A DNA stretch of 47,193 nt from Okeania sp. KiyG1 (lineage in GTDB: Bacteria; Cyanobacteriota; Cyanobacteriia; Cyanobacteriales; Microcoleaceae): the NCBI RefSeq assembly GCF_014132355.1, contig NZ_BLZO01000052.1, positions 1 through 47,193 on the forward strand, in the 5' to 3' direction. Positions 36,153 to 43,888 of this stretch are shown here, piece after piece (within the stretch, counting starts at the first letter, position 1; each line of letters starts with the position of its first letter). A program made the position numbers and the translations under genes. The notes under the pieces were generated by a model. The model had not been told where the DNA came from and searched no databases. It saw nothing but the letters and a program-made list of their open reading frames with translations.

Positions 36153-37120
36153 AAATTGGAGATTGGCATAATGTATTTAAGCAAGTTAAAGACAACTTAA
36201 AAAATTTGCTAGATAATAATTCTCCAACCAATAAAATTTCTGAAAAAAGGGTATTAATCGGAATTATTTTCTCAGAAAATACTCAATTTACCTCAGAACA
36301 AATTAATCGCTCTAAAGCTTATGATTTGATTATTACCGGATCTACCTGGAATACCAAAATTCTAGAAACTAATGGTATCAAACCCGTACAAAAAATTTTA
36401 CAAGGCATTGACCAAACAATTTTTCATCCCGCACCTAAATCTAATATTTTTAGCGATCGCTTTGTTGTTTTTTCTGGTGGAAAACTAGAATATCGTAAAG
36501 GTCAAGATATTGTCATAGCAGCTTTTAAAATCTTCCAAAAACGTTATCCAAAAGCACTATTAATTACAGCTTGGCATAACTTCTGGCCTCAATTTATGGT
36601 AGGAATTGAGCAAACTGGAAATGTTGTAGGATTACCGAAAATTAGTCAAAATAAACGTTTACAAATTACTCAATGGTTACTAGAAAATGAAATTCCTAGC
36701 AATGCAGTTATTGATGTTGGTCCGATTCCTAATTATATGGTAGGACAAATATTACGAGAAGCTGATGTGGCTGTATTTACAAATCGCTGCGAAGGCGGTA
36801 CAAATCTTGTTGCAATGGAAAGTCTTGCCTGTGGTATCCCAACAATTATTTCTGCTAATACTGGGCATTTAGATATTATTAATAACTCTCATTGTTATCC
36901 CTTACATAATCAAAATTCTGTGAAACCTACTCCACAATTTCCAGGTGTAGATGGTTGGGGAGAATCTGATGTTGAAGAAGTAGTAGAAATGTTAGAAAAG
37001 GTTTATTTTGACCGAGAAGATGCTCAACTTAGGAGCAAAACTGCTGTTAGTATTATGCAAGACTTGACTTGGGAAAAACAAATTCAACGTCTGCTTGTTG
37101 TTCTGCAAAATGTAATTTAA
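36065..37120 (+). CDS. GT4-like glycosyltransferase domain, terminal part of the TPR-GT array
   Basis: Residues 1 to about 55 (MLNFDSDWRWLIDREDSPWY...) are the tail of a GT9-like domain; the same frame is open and homologous back to about 35775 but lacks a start. From about residue 60 there is a separate GT-B glycosyltransferase of the group 1 (GT4) kind: NRSKAYDLIITGSTWN, FVVFSGGKLEYRKGQDIVIAAF, then the nucleotide-sugar binding region ADVAVFTNRCEGGTNLVAME (E-x7-E motif) and SLACGIPTIISANTGH. It ends with the helix LTWEKQIQRLL. The ATG at 36065 is inside the GT9 tail, so it was most likely once the C-terminus of the polymodular protein. Whether it is expressed on its own cannot be judged. 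Confidence 0.8.
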   Translation: MLNFDSDWRWLIDREDSPWYPTMRLFRQAKIGDWHNVFKQVKDNLKNLLDNNSPTNKISEKRVLIGIIFSENTQFTSEQINRSKAYDLIITGSTWNTKILETNGIKPVQKILQGIDQTIFHPAPKSNIFSDRFVVFSGGKLEYRKGQDIVIAAFKIFQKRYPKALLITAWHNFWPQFMVGIEQTGNVVGLPKISQNKRLQITQWLLENEIPSNAVIDVGPIPNYMVGQILREADVAVFTNRCEGGTNLVAMESLACGIPTIISANTGHLDIINNSHCYPLHNQNSVKPTPQFPGVDGWGESDVEEVVEMLEKVYFDREDAQLRSKTAVSIMQDLTWEKQIQRLLVVLQNVI

Positions 37121-37656
37121 TAAGTTATGCCAATTTGGTAAATGTTTACTAAAAATAGCTAGTGTCGCTACGCGGAAGTCAAAAGTTAAAAGCTAAAAGT
37201 TAAAAGTTAAAAGTTAAAAGTATTGATTGGTAAGGCTTTTAGGATTTTGTAACTGGTTAGTTATTTCTGCCATCCTGCACTAGGGTATTTCTTAGGAGTC
37301 AACCCACCCTAACCCCTCCCAGGAGGGGAAGGGAATTCAGGAGTCGTATGGGAATGGCTTTAATGGCAAATTTTAGGTCTGAATTTATCTTTTTAGTCCA
37401 TTAAGTATCTCTTATAAACTATTTTAATTGCTCTTATTATTCGTAACATTATTTTTTAAAATTGGTATGATAAGTTATATAGCAGTTTTCATTAACATAG
37501 AATAGAGAGATTTTGACTTAAAGGCAGAAGGCAGAGGGTAGAAGTTTTATAGTCTATTTTTATTTGTGAAAAACGCTATAAATAGTAGCAAACACCAGGA
37601 TATAAAGGACTCAAAACAGCACTTTTTTTCTGGGAAAAAACCTCAATCTATATTTA
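37121..37656. repeat. Repeat-filled region after the TPR-GT array
   Basis: 37155-37290 carries the CGCTACGCGGAAGT / TTTTAGGATTTTGTAACTGG repeat also seen at 30232, expanded by TTAAAAG heptamers. 37303-37330 holds ACCCCTCCCAGGAGGGG, also in the MITE at 40797. 37480-37583 has TATAGCAGTTTTCAT and GTGAAAAACGCTATA as near-inverted ends. No gene. Confidence 0.5.
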
Positions 37657-37845
37657 CTGAAAAATTGTGGTATAAAGCCTCCCCTTTTAAGGAGATAAAA
37701 AGCGGTCGAGGGATGGCGAGGTCTCCTCGTCATATCCAATCGACCAAGAGAAGAAAAAATTTCCTTTGACTCAATCCTCTTCTTTTAAAGGAGAGGTAAT
37801 TATTAATTCTTAATTCTAAATTCTAAATTATTGAAATATTATTTG
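37657..37845 (+). repeat. Family-A element, copy A12
   Basis: Nearly identical to the copy at 16540: ACTGAAAAATTGTGGTATAA, GCGGTCGAGGGATGGCGAGG, TCTCCTCG, CAATCGACCAAGAGAAG, AAAGGAGAGGTAATTATTAA, with ATTCTAA units at the right end. Confidence 0.75.
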
Positions 37846-38072
37846 AAAATACTATACCCATTGGATAAATATTTGCTACAAATAGTGAGACTTTTTACAG
37901 GAATCAGGAGTCAATTCAGTTATCAGTTATCAGTTAACCTCCTCCGGAAGAACTACTTTAAAAGTTAGCCTCTTGACAGAGGAGTTACACTATCAGTAAT
38001 TCCTGCAATAGGCAGGGGAGAAGATGCATAATTTTCTTTTTTATTTCCTTACCTTAAAAGAGCAAACTTGAA

Positions 38073-38098
38073 GTAAGCATTTCCTCCGGAATGCTTAC
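38073..38098. mobile_element. 26-bp palindrome: minimal GTAAGC-type element
   Basis: GTAAGCATTCC-like left arm and CCGGAATGCTTAC right arm almost directly joined, flanked by AACTTGAA (38065-38072) and AGCTTGAA (38099-38106), a 7/8 match. It looks like an IS66-type element reduced to its two ends. Confidence 0.5.
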
Positions 38099-38237
38099 AG
38101 CTTGAAACCTGATTTTTTGGTCATAATAAATCACTTAAATATCATTTATTTCTTAATCAAAGAGACATCATTGACTATCTTTGAAAACAAAATATTTTAA
38201 GTAAAAAAACTGATATTTTATCGGCAATGTACCAATT

Positions 38238-38462
38238 ACCCAATAATTAAAGTTTAAAGCCTCTCCTTTAAAGGAGAAAAAAGCGGTCGTTTGCGCAGCA
38301 TTCCGTAGGATGGGATGGCGTTAGCGGAGCGGCTCTGATAAGAGCGGGTCTCCTCGCCATATCCAATCGACCAAGAGAAGAAAAAATTTTCCCTACCGCG
38401 TCAATCCTCTCCTTGAAAAGAAGAGGTAATTATTAATTATTAATTATTAATTATTAATTATT
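38238..38462 (+). repeat. Family-A element, copy A13
   Basis: Full-length with two nested small inserts (GTTTGCGCAGCATTCCGTAG and TTAGCGGAGCGGCTCTGATA) in its core. It ends in TAATTAT heptamers beside the 3' end of pheA. Confidence 0.75.
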
Positions 38463-38473
38463 TAAGATATCTT

Positions 38474-39364
38474 TTAATTCAGTGCCATAATCCTATAACT
38501 GCCAAATATTTTTAGAGTTTCCGTATAGGTCTTCAACTCCTCTATTGCCATTGTTATCAAATTATCATTATTCTTAGTTTCTATATCAATAAAAAATAAA
38601 TAATCCCCTAGCGATCGCTTCGTAGGACGAGACTCTATTCTACTCATATTAATTCCCCTTTTAGCAAATACTTCCAAAGGCTTCACTAAAGCTCCTGGTA
38701 CATTTTCAGGAACACTAAAACCTAGAGAAATAAAAACATAACTTCCCGGTTGATTTATCCCATTAATTATTAGTTTTAAATCAGAATTATCTATTTCTGT
38801 ACATCCTTCTTTCAATACCCAAAAACGAGTATAATTGTCAGGATAATCATTAATTGGATAAGCTAATATAGGTAATTGATAAAGTTCAGCCGCTCTTTGA
38901 GAAGCGATCGCTGCGGCACTCCGGTCCTTACCTAAATGTCGCAATGCTTCTGCAGTAGAATTATCAGGAATTTGCTGTACTTGTGGCAAAAATTTTTCTA
39001 ACCAACCTTGACATTGAGCTAAAGCTTGTGGATGAGAATAAACAGTTTTAATCTCCTCAAAACTATCAGCTAATGATATTAACCCATGAGAAATAGGCAA
39101 GATTAATGCTGTTTGAATCTCTAAAGAGTCCAATTGCCAAAGCGTATCCAGAGTAACAGTAACACTCCCTTCAATAGAATTTTCTACAGGTACAACTGCC
39201 AAATTAACTTCCCCTTGAGAAACTGCCCATAAAGTTTGAGCAATACTAGGATATGGACACAGAAAAGATTTTTGACCAAACTGACTCAGTTTATTAGTAA
39301 ATGCCACTGCTGCTGTCTCGGCATTAGTACCAGCGGGGCCAAGATGTGCAATTGATATGGTCAT
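38474..39364 (-). CDS. pheA: Prephenate dehydratase
   Basis: Converts prephenate to phenylpyruvate in phenylalanine synthesis. The 296-residue monofunctional form has no chorismate mutase domain. The catalytic PDT domain (1 to about 185) shows HLGPAGTNAETAA, PVENSIEG (59-66) and the catalytic TRF (179-181, YTRFWVL). The C-terminal ACT domain (about 208-292) has GALV (224-227) and ESRP (244-247), the residues that bind phenylalanine for feedback inhibition, so the enzyme is expected to be Phe-sensitive. The start is supported by GGAG before the ATG. It is divergent from the two DUF1997 genes. In several cyanobacteria pheA, DUF1997, rnhB and rne are close neighbours; here they are about 30 kb apart. 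Confidence 0.95.
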   Translation of the reverse strand: MTISIAHLGPAGTNAETAAVAFTNKLSQFGQKSFLCPYPSIAQTLWAVSQGEVNLAVVPVENSIEGSVTVTLDTLWQLDSLEIQTALILPISHGLISLADSFEEIKTVYSHPQALAQCQGWLEKFLPQVQQIPDNSTAEALRHLGKDRSAAAIASQRAAELYQLPILAYPINDYPDNYTRFWVLKEGCTEIDNSDLKLIINGINQPGSYVFISLGFSVPENVPGALVKPLEVFAKRGINMSRIESRPTKRSLGDYLFFIDIETKNNDNLITMAIEELKTYTETLKIFGSYRIMALN

Positions 39365-39976
39365 AGAATCTCCATTTTCTTTTAGATTTTAGATTAAAAA
39401 TAGTTTCGCTCCGGAATGTGGAACTAAAAGTATTTCAGCGTTTAACAGTCAGCTTTGGGCGTTTGTGGAGCATTCCGGAACGGAAAGGGGATACGCGACC
39501 CTCCTAAAATTAAGCGAGTTATAGAAGTCGGGAATTTAAACCCAAGCTTTTAGCGCGCTGAAAGCTGCGTACTGTTTGTAGAGCATTCCGGTACGGAAAA
39601 TGCTTATAGCTAGTTATAGCAGTCGAAGTAAAGGTTAGGACATATCAAAAGCTTAAAAACCCAGACAACGCCAGATTTTTCCTTCTTCCTTCTTCCTTCT
39701 TCCTTCTTCCTTCTTTCTTCTGCTATAAACCCAATTTCTTTTCTATAAAATTGAATAAGTTACACTTCGTAAAATTACGTTACATTTCTTTAATCAGTTC
39801 TCATCCATTAACCATTATGATGACTAGAATTACTCAATTTTACCTAAATCCCCTGCTGGAGAATGACTAAACTTGAGTAAATACTTCAGTATGATCCAAG
39901 TCACATGAATAAATGTGAAGATTTCATAAAATTTAGATATTAAAATATTTATTTTTATTTATCTTTTATACAAATA
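39365..39976. repeat. Spacer with small palindromic repeats upstream of pheA
   Basis: Three copies of a GGAGCATTCCGG-type palindrome (about 39405, 39460, 39580). A stem of TTTAAACCC and GCTTTTAGCGCGCTGAAAGC lies at about 39533-39566. A TATAGCAG..CTTCTGCTATA element at 39615-39727 is shared with 8493 and full of CTTCCTT heptamers. From 39728 the AT-rich DNA probably holds the promoter of the first DUF1997 gene. No gene. Confidence 0.5.
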
Positions 39977-40567
39977 ATGATTACTAGATTTACCGCATCC
40001 CAATCTGTAAATATTCCCGTAGTTGAACAACAAGTTCCTATTCATCATTATCTTCGTCAACCGAAGCGCCTAGTCAATGCTTTAGTAGATCCAACAAGAT
40101 TGGAGCAATTAGACAAAGATAGCTTCCGCCTCAAAATGCGTCCACTACACTTTATGATGTTAACTATTCAACCAACTGTAGATATACGGGTTTGGGTGAG
40201 TGCTAATGGCACAATTTACTTAAAGTCAGAGGGTTGTGAAATTCGTGGCGTAGAATATATTAATCAGCGTTTTGCCCTCAATCTAGTTGGTATTCTCCAA
40301 ACCTACCAAATTAAAGGAGTTACTCATCTCAAAGGCAATGCAGATTTAGAAGTTAAGGTAGAATTACCCCCTCCATTATGGTTAACACCTCTACCAGTTT
40401 TAGAAACAACTGGTAATGGTTTACTGAAAAGTGTATTAATGACAATTAAGCAAAGATTGACCCATCAACTATTAGCTGATTATCATAAATGGGCTTGTGA
40501 TGAAACTGAAATATTAACACATAGCGAACAAGGTTCAGTTTTATCTCCTGGTAGTCAGGCAGTTTAA
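39977..40567 (+). CDS. DUF1997 family protein (paralog 1)
   Basis: A 196-residue protein of the cyanobacterial/plastid DUF1997 family; function unknown. It starts FTASQSVNIPVVEQQVPIHH, followed by the alternating beta strands of the family (FRLKMRPLHFMMLTIQPTVD, GTIYLKSEGCEI) and a closing helical segment (VLMTIKQRLTHQLLADYHKW). No signal peptide or membrane helix is evident and there are no catalytic-looking motifs. The fold is predicted to be lipocalin/START-like from the strand pattern, which is inference. A second copy follows 553 bases downstream on the same strand. Confidence 0.85.
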   Translation: MITRFTASQSVNIPVVEQQVPIHHYLRQPKRLVNALVDPTRLEQLDKDSFRLKMRPLHFMMLTIQPTVDIRVWVSANGTIYLKSEGCEIRGVEYINQRFALNLVGILQTYQIKGVTHLKGNADLEVKVELPPPLWLTPLPVLETTGNGLLKSVLMTIKQRLTHQLLADYHKWACDETEILTHSEQGSVLSPGSQAV

Positions 40568-40796
40568 TTTATACCAATTCACTTTCAAAATAAATTACTG
40601 TAGCATCAAAGTTTTGAGCTTCTATAAAATCTTAATGAATAACTTTTGACTGTCAGATGTGCGTCTTACATTTTGAGGAAACCTCAGAATTACGCACTCG
40701 ATGCCTGACTTTTAACTTCGGTGAAACGGTATTTAGTTCTCTCCACTCAAGCTTGACAGAAGTTGTTACAATACTTAATATCTTCTAATATAAGGT
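40568..40796. repeat. Spacer with a palindromic repeat
   Basis: At 40659-40697 the arms GTGCGTCTT and ATTACGCAC flank TTGAGGAAACCTCAG. It is related to the insert at 18298 in the tandem array. TTATACCAATTCA at 40568-40580 resembles one end of the 22513 element. No gene. Confidence 0.5.
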
Positions 40797-41085
40797 AATT
40801 AGGGCTTGCTGATTAAATCTAAAAGCATTGACATATAAAGACAAGTGCCTTTTTGGGGTCGAATTGCAGTGCGCCTGTTTCAGTCTAAAACGCTCAAAAA
40901 GGAGCGTATTTTAGGCTCATAGTTGGGCAGAAAAATCCCAAATTGACAATTCTTACTCCTCGCTCCTGTCTCCTGTCTTCCCCTCCCCTCCTGGGAGGGG
41001 TTAGGGGTGGGTTGGGAGGGGTTAGGGGTGGGTTGTCTCCTGTCTCCTACCCCAGCAAAAGACTTTCCATAAGCAAACCCTAATT
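40797..41085 (+). mobile_element. AATTAGGG-type MITE, copy 4 (289 bp)
   Basis: Left end AATTAGGGCTTGCTGATTAA, right end TAAGCAAACCCTAATT. The interior includes AAAGGAGCGTATTTTAGGC, shared with copy 1. A run of GGGAGGGGTTAGGGGTGGGTT (two tandem units) has been inserted. It separates the two DUF1997 paralogs. Confidence 0.72.
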
Positions 41086-41120
41086 AATAGTTTTAATAAA
41101 AGTTACTTTTACTAGCTACT

Positions 41121-41672
41121 ATGTATAATAATTTTTTTGCATCCCAATCTGTCAATATACCTGTTCCAGAGCAGTCTATAAGTATTCACAGTTATTTAAG
41201 TCAACCACAACGTATTGTAGAAGTTCTAGCAAACCCTAATTGTATAGAAAAATTAACTAACGATACATATCGTTTGAAAATGAAGCCTCTCAAATTCTTT
41301 ATGTTGAAAATTGAACCAATTATCGACATGAAAATTTTGACAACTTCTGAAGGAGTAGTCAAATTAAAGTCTGTTGGTTGTGAACTTAAAGGGATTGAAA
41401 TGATTAATGAACATTTTCAATTGAATCTCAATGGTACAATGCAGCCTACCAAAATTCAGAATAAAACTATTCTAGAGGGAAAAGTAGAGTTAGCCTTACA
41501 AATATTTTTACCTGCTCCTTTCAACAAAATACCCAAATCAATTTTGCTATCTACAGGTAATAATTTATTAGGTAGTATTTTACTCAAAATGAAGAAAGGA
41601 TTGATGCATAAATTATTATTAGACTATAGCAACTGGGCAAAGTCAGAAGAGAGGAGTTTACTAGCTGCTTAG
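41121..41672 (+). CDS. DUF1997 family protein (paralog 2)
   Basis: 183 residues, clearly related to the gene at 39977 along its whole length (FFASQSVNIPVPEQSISIHS at the start, YRLKMKPLKFFMLKIEPIID, VVKLKSVGCELKGIEMIN, LKMKKGLMHKLLLDY). It lacks the ~12-residue C-terminal extension of paralog 1. The function is unknown. Divergence is large enough that the duplication is not recent. No clear ribosome site precedes the ATG. Confidence 0.82.
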   Translation: MYNNFFASQSVNIPVPEQSISIHSYLSQPQRIVEVLANPNCIEKLTNDTYRLKMKPLKFFMLKIEPIIDMKILTTSEGVVKLKSVGCELKGIEMINEHFQLNLNGTMQPTKIQNKTILEGKVELALQIFLPAPFNKIPKSILLSTGNNLLGSILLKMKKGLMHKLLLDYSNWAKSEERSLLAA

Positions 41673-41994
41673 TTTACTCAAAAAGTACTTGATGACCTTG
41701 TCATACCGTTTCATGGAAGTCAAAAGTCAAAAGTTAAAAGTTAAAAGTAATATTTTTAGGAGTCAAAACTTTGACACTACAGTAATTTCACATCTAAAGG
41801 AGCGAAACTATTTGTAACATTCTTTTTTCACACTTGGTATCAGAAAGCTGATGGAAAAATTAGATTGAGGAAGTGAGTCAGAAACTACAATTAAGTAGCT
41901 TCCGTGCTTCCCACTACCAATATATTAGGCTATATATTCTATTAATAACTTCCTCTAAACAAAAGCCTTGAATTTACAACATCAATGCTACAGT
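41673..41994. other. Intergenic, convergent with the LON-domain gene
   Basis: About 320 bases between two genes pointing at each other. TTAAAAGT heptamer-like repeats at about 41721-41745. AACATTCTTTTTTCACACTT at 41817 resembles a block at about 12558-12580. No gene. Confidence 0.4.
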
Positions 41995-42633
41995 TTATTT
42001 TAAAGTATCTTTCAGAACAGTTCTAGCTGCAAGATGATTCCTAGTAGATGTGAGAATTTCTACTTCTCTCTCTAACCTAGTAGCAGTATCCTGCATCTCC
42101 AAAAGAGCTTGCTGTTCAGTTGCTACTCCATAAAGATTGCTAGCCACCCAATATGACAATTCTTTTGGTAAACTAGGAATATCAGTTGGTAATTCTATAC
42201 TCTGATCCATAAGTTTACCTGAAAGATGAACTACATCTTTTAGCAGAGCTTCAACTTGATTTGCTAATTCTCCCAGAGTATTTTCTGAAGAATTATCTTC
42301 TATCCACTCAACTAAACCAACTAGATAAGGTTTCTCTCTAATTGTGTCTAAAACTCTAAATCTTTGCTCGCCTACTGTCAAAATCTTCATCCGATCATCA
42401 GGTAAGCGTTGGTAGTTTTCAATTTTAGCGCAACATCCAGTGGCCACAACTCGGTCTTGAGTAGAATCCCACATCAAAATTCCAAATCTACTATCGCTTT
42501 CTAGAACTGTATTCATCATAATTCTATAGCGAAATTCAAAGATATGTAGTGGTAGGGGTCTACCAGGAAATAATACTACTTCTGGTAGTGGAAATAGGGG
42601 AAGTTCTCGAACAGCTACAGAAGAGGATGCCAT
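41995..42633 (-). CDS. LON substrate-binding-domain protein (peptidase S16 N-terminal domain only)
   Basis: 212 residues made up almost entirely of a LON N-terminal substrate-binding domain (about residues 8-200): RELPLFPLPEVVLFPGRPLP, then LHIFEFRYRIMM and the conserved VGEQRFRVL. There is no AAA+ ATPase and no Ser-Lys protease dyad, so it is not a protease. Stand-alone LON-domain proteins are widespread in cyanobacteria and their role is unknown; substrate or degron binding is the usual guess. It follows rpsJ on the same strand, the common cyanobacterial order. Confidence 0.88.
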   Translation of the reverse strand: MASSSVAVRELPLFPLPEVVLFPGRPLPLHIFEFRYRIMMNTVLESDSRFGILMWDSTQDRVVATGCCAKIENYQRLPDDRMKILTVGEQRFRVLDTIREKPYLVGLVEWIEDNSSENTLGELANQVEALLKDVVHLSGKLMDQSIELPTDIPSLPKELSYWVASNLYGVATEQQALLEMQDTATRLEREVEILTSTRNHLAARTVLKDTLK

Positions 42634-43159
42634 CTTTCATTATTAAAATAAAGTTTTGGTTCTTAATACTTCTTATACTTTAGCTGATTTTTCTATTCTT
42701 TAGATATCTATGGGCTTACTATTTTTGATTTTAAGATTTTTGGGAGTTGGTAAATTTAGCTATAGTTTTCGTACTTAGGGAATAGGGAACAGTTAGGGAC
42801 TTTGCATACAACGTCCTTACAGATTAGTTCGTTCTTATGTTGTTCGGGATCAAATAATTAAAATCGTTAACTAGCTATCAGCTTTTCCGTTCCGGAGTGC
42901 TTTCCTACAGAATGCTACGCAAACGCAAACAGTATTTAGCTGGAGCCTAAAAATTCAAGGGTTTAAGTCCCACGCTTATTTGAAAAAGCGCGTGGTGCGC
43001 CTTTTATGGAGGTTTTAATCCCCTATTATACACGCAACTAGAAGCTGATTGCTGATAGCTGAGTGCTGAGTGCTACTTCAATATAAGTCCGAGGGATAAC
43101 TGTAGGCCATGGGTACATTCAATAATTCTAGACTACCAACTACCCATGGACTAATTTTG
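42634..43159. repeat. Spacer between rpsJ and the LON-domain gene with palindromic repeats
   Basis: At 42888-42925 are TTCCGGAGTGCTTTCC and ACAGAATGCTACGCAAACG palindromes. At 42960-43010 is a stem with GGTTTAAGTCCCACGC and GCGTGGTGCGCC, followed by four T. The last could act as a terminator for rpsJ transcripts only if read in the plus direction, so it more likely belongs to the repeat. No gene. Confidence 0.45.
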
Positions 43160-43477
43160 CTATAACTTCACTTCAATATCTACACCTGCTGGTAAGTCAA
43201 GTTTCATCAGCGCATCAATTGTTTTTGATGAAGGTTGATAAATATCTATAATTCTACGATGTGTCCTAGTTTCAAAGTGTTCTCGTGAATCTTTATCAAC
43301 GTGAGGCGATCGCAATAGACAATAAATGCGTCGTTTTGTGGGCAAAGGTATTGGCCCAATTGCTGTGGCTCCCGTTCTATTTGCTGTATCTACAATTTTT
43401 TCACAAGATGTATCTAGTAAACGGCGGTCAAATGCCTTGAGACGAATACGAATTTTTTGCTGTTGAATTGTGGCCAT
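43160..43477 (-). CDS. rpsJ: 30S ribosomal protein S10
   Basis: Small-subunit protein of the 30S head, also NusE in transcription antitermination. 105 residues, full length: [20 protein letters not shown] at the start, the loop motif [20 protein letters not shown], the conserved [13 protein letters not shown] and the end [11 protein letters not shown]. It follows tuf on the same strand after 410 bases, preserving the cyanobacterial str order fusA-tuf-rpsJ. A weak AAAGAGA lies just upstream of the ATG. Confidence 0.98.
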   Translation of the reverse strand: MATIQQQKIRIRLKAFDRRLLDTSCEKIVDTANRTGATAIGPIPLPTKRRIYCLLRSPHVDKDSREHFETRTHRRIIDIYQPSSKTIDALMKLDLPAGVDIEVKL

Positions 43478-43888
43478 TTCTCTTTAATTTTCTAGGTTCA
43501 GATTTTTTAGTTTTCAATTATCAATTGCTAGTTTTCTTAACCAGCAATAGACTTTAATGAAGTCAGAAGCCAGAAGTTATTTTGATCACGGAAATGTTTA
43601 AAGATAGCTTATCCAAAATGCACAAAAAGGTAGATATAAACTCAATATAGTTAAAAATAGCTGCTCTAATTCATTTTAGATAGTCATCTCTATCGGTTTC
43701 TCCTTTTTTTTCAATCTCTACCCTTCTTCCTCTCTTGGTGCGCATTCCCTTGCGACTGGCGTCGTCGCGGGGTCGCACCGCTTCTTCCCTCTTCCTTCTT
43801 CCTTCTTCCTTCATTAATAAGCAGCAGAAAAGCAAATATCTATTTATATATGTACTTTTCTGCCACTTATATCTTTGAGAAAGTTGTT
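43478..43888. other. tuf-rpsJ spacer
   Basis: 410 bases without a gene. A CTTCCTCTT/CTTCCTT heptamer tract (43725-43812) is interrupted by a GC-rich palindromic patch around GACTGGCGTCGTCGCGGGGT (43756-43775). No terminator with a T-run was recognised on the minus strand. Confidence 0.45.

Noticed and set aside
42960-43010. Rho-independent terminator of rpsJ
   Set aside because: The stem is followed by T only on the plus strand whereas rpsJ is on the minus strand, and a related structure occurs at 39533-39566 within a repeat cluster.
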